In this document: positions 17,266 to 26,093 of the stretch, in pieces | Position numbering within the stretch: position 1 is the stretch's first letter | How the letters are laid out: every line of letters begins with the position of its first letter | Assembly (NCBI GenBank): GCA_018266455.1 | Contig: JAFEAJ010000008.1 | Location: forward strand, 62,001-126,000 | Source of the DNA: Bacteroidota bacterium | GTDB lineage: Bacteria; Bacteroidota; Bacteroidia; Chitinophagales; Chitinophagaceae | Length of the DNA stretch: 64,000 nucleotides | Reading direction: 5' to 3' | The notes under the pieces: generated by a model | Database searches by the model: none | What the model saw: only the letters and a program-made list of their open reading frames with translations | What the model was told of the DNA's origin: nothing | Made by a program: the position numbers and the translations under genes

Positions 17266-19116
17266 TTACCTGATGATGATTTTTTCGGTACTGATATTAG
17301 AGCCATAGCCGTTGTATAACTTAAATGCATAAATCCCGGAAGGCAGGCGAGCTACATCAATTGTGAAACTTTCATTACCACTATCTTCTTGCATTGCAAG
17401 CCTGCCAGACATGTCGTAAATCCTTGCCGCCAAAGGTTTATGAACACCTTGCATACACATGACGTGAAGAATTTTTGATGCAGGATTAGGATATATAAGG
17501 ATCTTTGCCGGCTTGTTTTGCTGTAATGCGGTTACAGGAGGCACATCACTCAAAGACAATGCTTGCAGATATACCAGCCTCAATATGAACCCGGCATTAT
17601 TAACGCTTGTGCTGTAACCGCTGAAACCGCCCGTGGGGCCAGAAGTGGACCCGCTGCTGTCTATAGCCAGAAAAAACGTGTCGCCCGTTGGCGCAATAGC
17701 GATATCGCGTATGCGATAACCGTGTAAATAAGGAATGGTGTCAATAATTTGTGGTGTGCTTGCGCTATCCACGCTTCTGCCATCAGGTTTCAATTTTAAC
17801 CGGTACATGCCCAGTTTCAATGAAGTGACCAATAGCGAATTGTTCCATCCAGGAATAGTATTTTTATCATAATAATCAATACTGGAAGGTGCAATTGTTG
17901 GCCATGTAAAATTGCTTGTGCTGCCCGAAGGCACATCCGGGCCATTCACATTAAAGAAAGAAAATAATGGCTCTTGTACATTATACATCGCACAAAACTC
18001 ATGTTCATTGTGAACAAGCTTATTGGCGAGATAGTCATTGTTGACATTAGCATCTGTATCGTTATAATTGTCATCGCACATGCCTGCAACTTTTGGCCAG
18101 CCATAATTTTTTCCTTTTTCAATAATGTTTATTTCATCATCGCTTTTATCCCCGTGCTCGGAGTTGTACAAAATCCAATTGCCGCTCACATTTGCCCAAA
18201 CAAGCCCCTGGCTATTCCTGTGGCCATAAGAATATACTGCGTTGGGGTGCCCCGTCGAAGAATTGGAAAAAGGGTTGTTGTTTGGTATCCACTCATTATA
18301 AGGGTCCGAAACATCAGGAGCATCGCCATCTGGTTCGGTGTTCAGCCGTAGCACCTTTCCTTCATAAATGTCCTTATCCTGTGCATTATTGGCCCTTGAT
18401 GCATTATTGAACTGGCCTGCGCCCATGTCGCCGATAGTGTAATACAAATAATTTTTCCCATCGCTTTCAGCGCCAGCAGGGCTTACTTTTAATCGCCCTG
18501 AATTATGGTCGTTGCTTCCGTCCAGGCCGTCAAGCATTACCTGCATCGAACCAAGCGTGCCGGCCACAAAATCATAAGTATAGCGCAACACTTCCGATTT
18601 ATAGAAGCATGGATGCCCGTTGGCGCTGCTCCCATTACAAAGGTTATTGTTGGTGCTTGTTGTGCCACTGTCCGAAACAATATCAGGCTCACCAGAAACT
18701 GCATTGAGATAATAAACAAGAACAACATACACATAAGGTTTGCCGCTATTGAATAAAGGGTGGATAGCAAGCCCTTCCAGGCCGCCTTGCGGGGCGATGG
18801 CATTTGCAGGCCCGATTTTTGGCTTGTAATAATTAAAGTTCTTTAGGCTGTTCAAATCCAGCACCATGCGGCTGCCTTTGTTGCCAGGATGGACCTTCCA
18901 GATCCGATAGCCGTGCGCTTCAGTAACCCATAGCGAATCATCAGGCCCGTATGTTATCTCCCATGGAAAGCTCAAGCCATTATTCCCCATAGCGGGATAC
19001 AATGTATCTAACTTAAAAACCTGGCCATTAAAAGTTATTGTTTGGCTTCGCGCAACTATCGAAGGAGCAGGTAATAAAAAAATAAGACAATATATTCTCC
19101 CCCAAAAAGCTTTCAT
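17266..19116 (-). CDS. PQQ-type glucose/sorbosone dehydrogenase-like propeller with T9SS sorting domain
   Basis: A 616-residue secreted protein with a signal peptide ending near residue 25. The main body is a GSDH-like beta-propeller: 'LSFPWEITYGPDDSLWVTE' and 'GGLEGLAIHPLF' match its early blades, and 'YSYGHRNSQGLVW' and 'NYGWPKVAG' its later ones. The last 75 residues form a type IX secretion sorting domain: 'ILIYPNPASKILHV', 'ARIYDMSGRL' and 'LPSGIYAFKL'. It is therefore expected to cross the outer membrane by T9SS and be attached or released. Whether it binds PQQ or oxidises a sugar is not shown. It lies divergently to another T9SS cargo gene. Confidence 0.85.
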   Translation of the reverse strand: MKAFWGRIYCLIFLLPAPSIVARSQTITFNGQVFKLDTLYPAMGNNGLSFPWEITYGPDDSLWVTEAHGYRIWKVHPGNKGSRMVLDLNSLKNFNYYKPKIGPANAIAPQGGLEGLAIHPLFNSGKPYVYVVLVYYLNAVSGEPDIVSDSGTTSTNNNLCNGSSANGHPCFYKSEVLRYTYDFVAGTLGSMQVMLDGLDGSNDHNSGRLKVSPAGAESDGKNYLYYTIGDMGAGQFNNASRANNAQDKDIYEGKVLRLNTEPDGDAPDVSDPYNEWIPNNNPFSNSSTGHPNAVYSYGHRNSQGLVWANVSGNWILYNSEHGDKSDDEINIIEKGKNYGWPKVAGMCDDNYNDTDANVNNDYLANKLVHNEHEFCAMYNVQEPLFSFFNVNGPDVPSGSTSNFTWPTIAPSSIDYYDKNTIPGWNNSLLVTSLKLGMYRLKLKPDGRSVDSASTPQIIDTIPYLHGYRIRDIAIAPTGDTFFLAIDSSGSTSGPTGGFSGYSTSVNNAGFILRLVYLQALSLSDVPPVTALQQNKPAKILIYPNPASKILHVMCMQGVHKPLAARIYDMSGRLAMQEDSGNESFTIDVARLPSGIYAFKLYNGYGSNISTEKIIIR

Positions 19117-19295
19117 CAGAATATCGGATTAAGTAATTGTTGTAGGCAAAATAGCAATCAAACCCAAGACCCGAAATAGTATTTGTTCTGCATAAAACCT
19201 GAAGTTTTACTATTGATTGCCATTGGCTCAGGTATTAATTTTATGTCTTGTTTCACTGACCCATTAGTTGTTACCGTCGATCTAAATCCGATACC
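19117..19295. other. Divergent intergenic region with one copy of a 23-bp exact repeat
   Basis: The 179-bp gap between two divergent T9SS cargo genes holds a 23-base sequence (19205-19227) identical to bases 60947-60969, which encode the start of the signal peptide of the lytic transglycosylase. Read in the same frame, the surroundings would spell a similar hydrophobic stretch but have no start. I see no clear promoter boxes. Confidence 0.5.
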
Positions 19296-21584
19296 ATGAA
19301 GAAAACTTTACTATTGGGGTTTTCCAGTCATCAAGTAATTGCCTGGGGCATCACTTTTAGCGTTGTGGCACAGGCATCTGCCCAGGATTATGGGAAAAGT
19401 TATGTGAACATTTCAAAAGGAACTACAGGAAGCACCACTGAACCGGGAGATACCCTGGAGATAAGGGCCACCTTCGTTGTTAAATCAGGAACTTACACTT
19501 TATGCTCATTTTCTGATATTGTTCCTGCCAACACAACCTATATTCCCGGTACCATAAGAGTGCTTACCAATGAAGGGAAAATTTTTCGCCAATGGACTGA
19601 TAAAGCTGGTGATGACCCCGGCCAAATTTCAGGGTCAGTCATTACCATTAATTTGGGCACAGGCGCAACAGCTACAACGGGGGGAACTATCAAGAATACA
19701 GACAAGCCATCTTTTTATCACAGTTCCTGCATTATGGTAGCATCATACAGGGTGGTCATAAATAAAGTAGCGTATGGTACTAAAGTAGGGATAGGCACGG
19801 GCAGCCTCAATTACAAATCTGGCACTACGGGATATAAGATCACCTTCCCAAAAGACACCATCGTTCTATATCAGAATTATGGCATTTGCAGCAATACGGT
19901 AGGCGCTAATGCGATCCTATCTGAATATGGCGGCACTTTTGGGTCAGGAAAAATAAAAGACAGGGGAACATCATCAAGTGTTCCATCAAGCTACACTTAT
20001 GCAGCATTTTCAAGCACCAGCGGAATGCCTAACGATTATTACTATGGTGTGAGCAATAATACGAGCGGCGGCACAACGGCAGCAACAGGCTACTCTACAT
20101 CTAACGCCTGGGCTTTCCCGGATAACTCTCAAAAACCATCGCACCGCATATTCAGCGTGTGGGATATTATCGGCGACCACACCGGGGCCAGCAGCCCATT
20201 ATTGGGCAACCCGGCAACCGATGATAATGCGGGAGCATCCGGAGGCTATATGCTTGTCATCAACGCTGCTTATAAAACGGATACTGCATTTCTTGATACG
20301 GTAACCAACCTTTGCCCAAATACTTATTACCAGTATGTGGCTTGGATCAGGAATATCTGTTCTAAATGCGGCTGCGATAGCAATGGCACAGGTGCGTCAG
20401 GAGGGGCTGGTTATATCCCAACCGGGCCGGGAGATTCATCTGGCGTGCACCCAAACCTTACATTCAATGTGAACGGCTATGATTATTACACAACTGGGGA
20501 TATGCCTCATACCGGCCAATGGATCCAGAAAGGGTTCATCTATAAAACAGGGCCTACCGAAACTGCCATGGTCATCAGCATTCGCAATAATGCTCCAGGA
20601 GGAGGAGGCAACGATTGGGCAATCGACGATATTAGTGTGGCAACCTGTTCTCCAAACATTAGCCTTACGCCTGATAAGCCAGATACTTTGTGCCAGCTTT
20701 CGGACGATACTGTTCGGTTTAAAGTAACCTCTTATTTCAACAATTATACAGAATGGAAAATCGAGCAGAGCTATGATAATGGCATTACCTGGTCATCACC
20801 TGGAAATGACACAACAGGCCAGGCTTCAACAGGATCGGCAATGCCTGTGCTTGACCCATTAATCAGCCAGTATGTGTACACGGTTACACGCTATTACCGG
20901 TTAGACAATGTTCACAACTTGGTAAAATACCGGATTGTTATCGCGTCTACAGTTTCAAACTTAAACAGTTCTGGTTGCTCGTTTGCAGCTTTTACGCCAA
21001 AATCTGTTTATGCAGTGGATTGCATGGTGGTGTTGCCTGTTAGTCTCATTTACTTTAATGGCGAAGTAGCCAATGGCCTCGCTAACTTAAAATGGGAAGC
21101 AACAAACGAAACAGGCAGTATAAAATATATTGTTGAGCGAAGCAATGATAACATCAATTTTATACCTATAGGGGCTTTGGATGGCAACGGCTCCCCAAAT
21201 ATGAGCTCAACTTACAATTTTATAGACGCTAAACCTGTTTCTTCTGCCACGTATTACCGAATCCGCATTGTAAGCGGGAACAATCAAAAAATAAGCCGAA
21301 TTGTATTGCTAAGCAATTCAACAATTGACTTTGCCATAAGTGCTCTGGCTAACCCTTTTAGGAGCCAGCTTTCCTTTGAACTGAATGTGCCGGAAGGCAA
21401 CACAGCAACAATCACTCTTGTGAACATGTATGGCCAGGTCATCAGGCAACAAAAGGAAAGTGTAACAAAAGGCTATAACAGTATTAATGTTTATAACCTG
21501 GGTTCACTGCCTGTGGCAGCTTATGCATTGAAAATTCAATATGCAGATAAAATGATTGTGAAACCGGTAATAAAAAGCAACTAA
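19296..21584 (+). CDS. Large secreted protein with T9SS C-terminal sorting domain
   Basis: A 762-residue secreted protein. The N-terminus is a signal peptide ending near 'AQASAQ' (about 30). Residues 35-180 resemble DUF11-like adhesion repeats ('EPGDTLEIRATFVV', 'FSDIVPANTTYIPGTIRV'). The centre has a Cys-rich loop ('NICSKCGCDSNG') and a jelly-roll-like part ending 'NDWAIDDISVATC', typical of MAM/lectin-like modules in Bacteroidota. The last 80 residues are a type IX sorting domain ('ITLVNMYGQVIRQQ', 'LPVAAYALKIQYADKM'). It is probably a cell-surface adhesin or binding protein. Its last 4 bp overlap the end of lspA on the other strand. Confidence 0.8.
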   Translation: MKKTLLLGFSSHQVIAWGITFSVVAQASAQDYGKSYVNISKGTTGSTTEPGDTLEIRATFVVKSGTYTLCSFSDIVPANTTYIPGTIRVLTNEGKIFRQWTDKAGDDPGQISGSVITINLGTGATATTGGTIKNTDKPSFYHSSCIMVASYRVVINKVAYGTKVGIGTGSLNYKSGTTGYKITFPKDTIVLYQNYGICSNTVGANAILSEYGGTFGSGKIKDRGTSSSVPSSYTYAAFSSTSGMPNDYYYGVSNNTSGGTTAATGYSTSNAWAFPDNSQKPSHRIFSVWDIIGDHTGASSPLLGNPATDDNAGASGGYMLVINAAYKTDTAFLDTVTNLCPNTYYQYVAWIRNICSKCGCDSNGTGASGGAGYIPTGPGDSSGVHPNLTFNVNGYDYYTTGDMPHTGQWIQKGFIYKTGPTETAMVISIRNNAPGGGGNDWAIDDISVATCSPNISLTPDKPDTLCQLSDDTVRFKVTSYFNNYTEWKIEQSYDNGITWSSPGNDTTGQASTGSAMPVLDPLISQYVYTVTRYYRLDNVHNLVKYRIVIASTVSNLNSSGCSFAAFTPKSVYAVDCMVVLPVSLIYFNGEVANGLANLKWEATNETGSIKYIVERSNDNINFIPIGALDGNGSPNMSSTYNFIDAKPVSSATYYRIRIVSGNNQKISRIVLLSNSTIDFAISALANPFRSQLSFELNVPEGNTATITLVNMYGQVIRQQKESVTKGYNSINVYNLGSLPVAAYALKIQYADKMIVKPVIKSN

Positions 21585-22288
21585 GAGACCTGTACCGTAT
21601 CATTCACTTCAGTACTGGTCTCAACCGTAGCGTGCTGCGCTGAAGGTTCTTTTTTAAAAAAATTTTTTTGAAAAAGGAGAATAGCGATAACACCAATTGA
21701 AATAGAAGCATCGGCAATGTTAAAAACCGGGCTGAAAAATTCAAAATCATCACCTCCTATAAAAGGGACCCATTGAGGGTAATGCGCTTTTACCAAAGGG
21801 AAATACAGCATATCCACCACCCGGCCATGAAGGAAACCGGCGTAACCATGGACTGGGAATATCCTGGCCACATGGTAAATCGTGCTTTCTTCGAACATAA
21901 GCCCGTAAAACATGCTATCAAGCAAATTGCCCAAGGCTCCTGCAAAAATGAGCGCTGCACAAATGATAAATCCTTTGTGATATTTTTTTTTCACAATGGA
22001 TCGGATATAAAAAATACCAAACACCACTGCAAATAACCTGAAAAGCGTGAGCGCTGTTTTGCCCCAGTAACCACCAAAACTTTTGCCCCAGGCCATGCCT
22101 TCATTTTCTACAAAAAAAATCTGGAATTTATCGCCCAGCACATGAATGCCTTTATCATAAGGAGAAACAGGAGCATGATAGGGGTCCCACTGGTTGCTGA
22201 GGGGCATGTGTGTTTTCACCCAAATCTTCAATGCCTGGTCTGCAACAATAATGAGCAGCACAATAAAAAAAACATTCCTGATCTTCAC
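21581..22288 (-). CDS. lspA: Lipoprotein signal peptidase (signal peptidase II)
   Basis: An inner-membrane aspartyl protease that removes the signal peptide from prolipoproteins after lipidation. It has four predicted membrane helices. The two catalytic aspartates are in 'GALGNLLDS' (Asp124) and 'FNIADASISIG' (Asp193). The 'FVENEGMAWG' segment (about 59-68) corresponds to the conserved NxGxAFG region. At 235 residues it is longer than the usual 160-170, mainly because of periplasmic inserts between helices and a polar tail, both frequent in Bacteroidota. Its 3' end overlaps the convergent T9SS gene by 4 bp. Confidence 0.95.
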   Translation of the reverse strand: MKIRNVFFIVLLIIVADQALKIWVKTHMPLSNQWDPYHAPVSPYDKGIHVLGDKFQIFFVENEGMAWGKSFGGYWGKTALTLFRLFAVVFGIFYIRSIVKKKYHKGFIICAALIFAGALGNLLDSMFYGLMFEESTIYHVARIFPVHGYAGFLHGRVVDMLYFPLVKAHYPQWVPFIGGDDFEFFSPVFNIADASISIGVIAILLFQKNFFKKEPSAQHATVETSTEVNDTVQVS

Positions 22289-22481
22289 TGCTTAAGTTTA
22301 GGGCGCAAATATAATTAAATTGTTGGCTGTGCAAGGGAGAAAGGCCCCTGCCATTATATATTTAACAATGAAGCCTGGTGACCATATCGGAAGCAGCTTG
22401 GCAGTTTTAGGTTGCTATTATGCAAAACCCAATGGCTGGCAAAGAAGGTCATTTCAAATTCTTTCTCCGCAATTCATTCCC

Positions 22482-23048
22482 TTACAGGTGCTTCACTCTT
22501 TCAGGGTTTCTCTTCGCAAAATCTTCCCAGCCATTTAATTTATTTGATGAAGGGCTGCTGATCCCTTTGTTTTGAAAATGATGACAAACGGCTACGGCAA
22601 GCGCATCCGAAGCATCATATCGTTTCAATTCATTTTTTACATGCAAAATTTGTTGCAGCATTTTCCATACCTGCTCTTTATCAGCATTGCCATTTCCGGT
22701 TATAGACTGCTTTATCTTTTTGGGCGAATACTCTGTAACCGGGATGCTTGCCTGCATCGCCGTGGCAATGGCGACCCCTTGTGCACGGCCAAGCTTGAGC
22801 ATGCTCTGTACATTTTTCCCGAAGAAAGGCGCTTCAATGGCAAAATCGTTGGGGCTGAACTCAAGTATCAGCTCGCTTACCTTTTTGTGGATAAGCTGCA
22901 GTCGCTCATGCGGATCTTTTTTTGAAGAAAGTTTTAAGACGCCCATTTTAATAAGCGAAGTTTTATGCCCATTGACAGCAATCAGTCCATATCCCATCAA
23001 CAAAGTGCCTGGGTCAATACCTAAAATTATTTTGGGGCGGTTTTGCAA
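22482..23048 (-). CDS. ruvC: Crossover junction endodeoxyribonuclease RuvC
   Basis: A dimeric nuclease that cuts Holliday junctions after branch migration by RuvAB. The RNase H-like core is recognisable from 'ILGIDPGTLLMGYG', 'FAIEAPFFGKN' and 'YDASDALAVAVCHH'. The catalytic set corresponds to Asp12, Glu72, Asp145 and Asp148, so the enzyme looks intact. Length (188) is normal. ruvB lies separately at 38.7 kb, and ruvA is not in this window, so the three genes are scattered here. The upstream neighbour is divergent. Confidence 0.96.
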   Translation of the reverse strand: MQNRPKIILGIDPGTLLMGYGLIAVNGHKTSLIKMGVLKLSSKKDPHERLQLIHKKVSELILEFSPNDFAIEAPFFGKNVQSMLKLGRAQGVAIATAMQASIPVTEYSPKKIKQSITGNGNADKEQVWKMLQQILHVKNELKRYDASDALAVAVCHHFQNKGISSPSSNKLNGWEDFAKRNPERVKHL

Positions 23049-23144
23049 GAGGTAATTTATTTTTGAACCCGGCGCCTGGTGGTTCCAATAGATATAAAAC
23101 TCTTTTTCAATTCGCTGCCACCGGGCGCCTTACAATTTTGATGA

Positions 23145-24143
23145 ATGGCTTTCAACAAAAATATCAAAATAATAGCCAACTATCTTTTTGGCCCCCTCAT
23201 ATTTATCTTTTTTGTTTTTGTCATTTACAAGCAACTTGCAGCAAAAACGAACTGGCAGGAATCTGCTCAACAGATCATCAATATTGTTAAAAAACCGGGG
23301 CAATGGAAACTTTGGGCAGTTTTTGCATTGATGTTTTTCAATTGGGGAACAGAAGCAAAAAAGTGGCAGGTTAGCATAGACCAGGTGCAAAAAATAAGTT
23401 GGTGGAGGGCTTTTAAAGCAACGCTCATCGGTTCGACCATAGCCTCATTCACCCCAAACAGAACTGGAGAATATCTTGGCAGGATGCTTTATGTTGAAGA
23501 AGGGAAAAGAACGGAGACTATTCCGTTAACTATTATTTGCAGCATTTCACAAATAATCACCACACTGGCAATAGGCAGCATCGGCATCATTTTTTTAAAA
23601 AAGCACATGCCGCAACACGGTGTTCTTCATGCCAATATTTTTTATATCGGCATGAACATGCTGTTGGCCTTTGCTGTAATTGGGTTAACATTACTGGCCA
23701 TTTTTTATTTCCGGTTATCATGGCTAATGAACTTGTGGCATATTCTCCGCTTGCCCGAAAAATACTTAGTTTATGTTAAAATTCTGGACGGTTTAAGCAC
23801 AAGCAACTTATTGCGTATTTTGTTATTGTCTTTTTTCCGGTATTGCATTTTTATTTTACAATATTATTTTATGTTCTCAGTTTTTAATGTGCCATTGACC
23901 TTGATGCAGGCCCTGATCAGCATGAGCATTGTTTTTTTGGTTATGGCTATAGCTCCTACTTTTACAGTGCTTACAGAGCTGGGGCTGAGGTGGGCAGCGA
24001 GTGTGCAGGTTGTGCAATTGTTCAGCACAAATGTGGTGGGCATCCTGGCTGTTTCATTCGGCATCTGGCTCATCAACCTGGTAATTCCGGCACTGGCAGG
24101 CAGTTTGCTTATTTTAGGAATAAAATTATTTAAGAATAAATGA
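23145..24143 (+). CDS. LPG-synthase-TM/flippase-like (UPF0104-type) membrane protein
   Basis: A 332-residue integral membrane protein with seven or eight predicted helices. It resembles the transmembrane domain of lysylphosphatidylglycerol synthases (COG0392-like family), including 'ASFTPNRTGEYLGRM' in the family's conserved glycine-rich loop. It lacks the soluble aminoacyl-transferase domain, so lipid aminoacylation is unlikely. Members without that domain are thought to act in lipid or glycan translocation, but their roles are poorly known. Its stop overlaps the start of the next gene in an ATGA, so the two are translationally coupled. Confidence 0.75.
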   Translation: MAFNKNIKIIANYLFGPLIFIFFVFVIYKQLAAKTNWQESAQQIINIVKKPGQWKLWAVFALMFFNWGTEAKKWQVSIDQVQKISWWRAFKATLIGSTIASFTPNRTGEYLGRMLYVEEGKRTETIPLTIICSISQIITTLAIGSIGIIFLKKHMPQHGVLHANIFYIGMNMLLAFAVIGLTLLAIFYFRLSWLMNLWHILRLPEKYLVYVKILDGLSTSNLLRILLLSFFRYCIFILQYYFMFSVFNVPLTLMQALISMSIVFLVMAIAPTFTVLTELGLRWAASVQVVQLFSTNVVGILAVSFGIWLINLVIPALAGSLLILGIKLFKNK

Positions 24144-24937
24144 AGCTTTTCGTTGCCTCTTTTCTTTTTTTATTTGTTAACCTGTCGTTGCAAGATGAAC
24201 CGGGAGAACAATCTTGCGGCATACGCAACAGGACTTTTGAAGCTGGCGAATCGATTACATACAAAGTATATTATACTCTTGCAAAAGTATATGTCGGCGC
24301 AGGCGAAGCAACCTTCGCCACGTCATTGGAGAATATTAATGGAAGAACAGTATACCATGTTGTTGGGGAAGGAAAAACTTACAGTTTTTATGACAACTTT
24401 TTCAAAGTGCGGGATAAATATGAATCTTATATTGACACAGCCACCATGCAGCCGTTAAAGTTTATCAGGAATGTAGATGAAGGAGGGTATACGATATATG
24501 AAAATATCACGTTCAACAAAGTAGTCAACACCGCAATTACCACTAAGGGCGTTTATAAAGTGCCTGCCTGTGTACAGGATGTGATCAGCTCCATTTATTA
24601 CGCCCGCAATATCGATTTCGGCCACTTGAAGCCGGGAGATAAAATCCCATTTACCTTATTTCTCGATAACCAGCTTTACGATATTTATGTACGCTACCTT
24701 GGCAAAGAAGTTGTAAAAACGAAATATGGAAAGTTCAGGGCAATCAAATTCAAGCCGTTATTGATAAAAGGCACCATATTTGAAGGCGGCGAAAAAATGA
24801 CGGTGTGGGTAACAGACGATGAAAACCATGTCCCAATCCGTGTGGAAAGCCCCATAACAGTTGGCAGCGTGATCGTTGACATGATCAACTTCAAGAACAG
24901 GAGGCATCCGATGACAGCATTGTTGGATGTGAATTGA
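24140..24937 (+). CDS. DUF3108 domain protein, exported
   Basis: A 265-residue protein with a short signal peptide ('LFVASFLFLFVNLSL'). The mature part is a beta-rich DUF3108 domain: 'FEAGESITYKVYYTLAKVYVGAGEATFA' near the N-terminus (residues 35-62, core pattern GExxxYxxYY) and 'VPIRVESPITVGSV' near the C-terminus. DUF3108 proteins are predicted periplasmic lipid- or envelope-associated beta-barrels with no proven function. The 4-bp overlap with the upstream membrane protein suggests the two act together at the envelope. Confidence 0.82.
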   Translation: MKLFVASFLFLFVNLSLQDEPGEQSCGIRNRTFEAGESITYKVYYTLAKVYVGAGEATFATSLENINGRTVYHVVGEGKTYSFYDNFFKVRDKYESYIDTATMQPLKFIRNVDEGGYTIYENITFNKVVNTAITTKGVYKVPACVQDVISSIYYARNIDFGHLKPGDKIPFTLFLDNQLYDIYVRYLGKEVVKTKYGKFRAIKFKPLLIKGTIFEGGEKMTVWVTDDENHVPIRVESPITVGSVIVDMINFKNRRHPMTALLDVN

Positions 24938-25214
24938 AAAAAAATTGATCACGAAGGCACAGGGGCGGGAAGGAAAACTATTTACGCATTTTGCGGCTGG
25001 CAATAACGCTTTTATTAAACCCCGTTGCAGCGCTCCATTCATCTGTAATACTGCAATTGGGCCAAATGCCCCGCGAGACCTGGTTTATATGATCTGCTGA
25101 TTTTTCAACATCATTGCAATCGTTTTCATTATAAAAATTCCGGCTCAGGCAATTCCTGTACCTTCTCAGTAACAAAAAACTGTATCGTCCAGATTATCAG
25201 TAATAGGGGTTTCC
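24938..25214. other. Gene-free gap, possible decayed coding remnant
   Basis: Between two convergent genes (277 bp) there is no complete gene. On the minus strand a 65-codon frame (24978-25175) exists. A neighbouring frame spells a short charged segment, 'TEKVQELPEPEFL', just before a stop. The pieces could be a frameshifted gene end, but I recognise no family. Confidence 0.3.
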
Positions 25215-26093
25215 TCAAACCTCGTCCAGCCTAAAAAAGTTTTTTTCTCTTATTCCCCTGCCTGACATTTGCAGGTCGCAGCATTCGTTCACCGGATCGT
25301 GCTCAAAGAAAAGAATATAATTATTGCTCAGCGCTTCGCTCAGGAACAATTTTTTTTCCTGTAATGTGGTAAGCGGGAACATATCATACGCCATTACGTA
25401 AGCTATGGGGAGATGCGCAGCCGATGGCAACAAATCGGCCATGAAAACAATTGTTTTCCCTTTATAAGAAATCTGGGGCAACATCATTGACCTGGTATGC
25501 CCGTTAACAAACCGAATGGCAAGGTCAGGGACAATACCTGAAGGTTGCGAGCCAACAGCCGCAGGGCTATCGTTGGCCGTCGGCCAGTTATTATTCACCA
25601 TCTTCAGTTGGCCGCTTTCTTTTATTGGCAAAATGTTTTCTTTTAAAAAACTTGCTTTTTCCCTGTCATTAGGCTCAGTTGCCCACTGCCAATGGGCTGC
25701 ATTGCTCCAGTATGTTGCATTCTTAAATGCCGGTATTAATTTTTCCCCGTCGCGCATAATGCTGCCGCCGCAATGGTCAAAATGCAAATGTGTCAAAAAA
25801 ACGTCCGTGATATCATCGCGATGGAACCCATGTTTAGCCAATGAGGAATCCATGGTTTCATTGCCGTGCAAATAATAGTAGCTCAAAAATCTTTCGCTTT
25901 GTTTTTGGCCAATGCCGTTGTCTATCAATATCAGCTTATCCCCATCTTCGATCAATAGGCAGCGCATTGCCCAGTTGCATAAATTGTTTTCATCAGCAGC
26001 ATTGTATTCGTTCCAGATCACTTTGGGCACAACGCCAAACATGGCGCCCCCGTCGAGCTTAAAAAAACCGGTGTTGATGGTATACAATTTCAT
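25215..26093 (-). CDS. MBL-fold metallo-hydrolase (lactonase-like)
   Basis: A 292-residue metallo-beta-lactamase-fold enzyme. The dinuclear zinc motif is 'THLHFDHCGG' (101-110), preceded by 'LILIDNGIGQ' (about 54-63) and followed by 'FVNGHTRSMM' and a C-terminal 'FFEHDP', matching the other metal-binding positions. The overall plan resembles quorum-quenching N-acyl-homoserine lactonases and related esterases, but many members hydrolyse other esters or lactones, so the substrate is open. There is no signal peptide, so it acts in the cytoplasm. Its start overlaps the end of the MFS gene by 4 bp, so the two are co-transcribed. Confidence 0.88.
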   Translation of the reverse strand: MKLYTINTGFFKLDGGAMFGVVPKVIWNEYNAADENNLCNWAMRCLLIEDGDKLILIDNGIGQKQSERFLSYYYLHGNETMDSSLAKHGFHRDDITDVFLTHLHFDHCGGSIMRDGEKLIPAFKNATYWSNAAHWQWATEPNDREKASFLKENILPIKESGQLKMVNNNWPTANDSPAAVGSQPSGIVPDLAIRFVNGHTRSMMLPQISYKGKTIVFMADLLPSAAHLPIAYVMAYDMFPLTTLQEKKLFLSEALSNNYILFFEHDPVNECCDLQMSGRGIREKNFFRLDEV

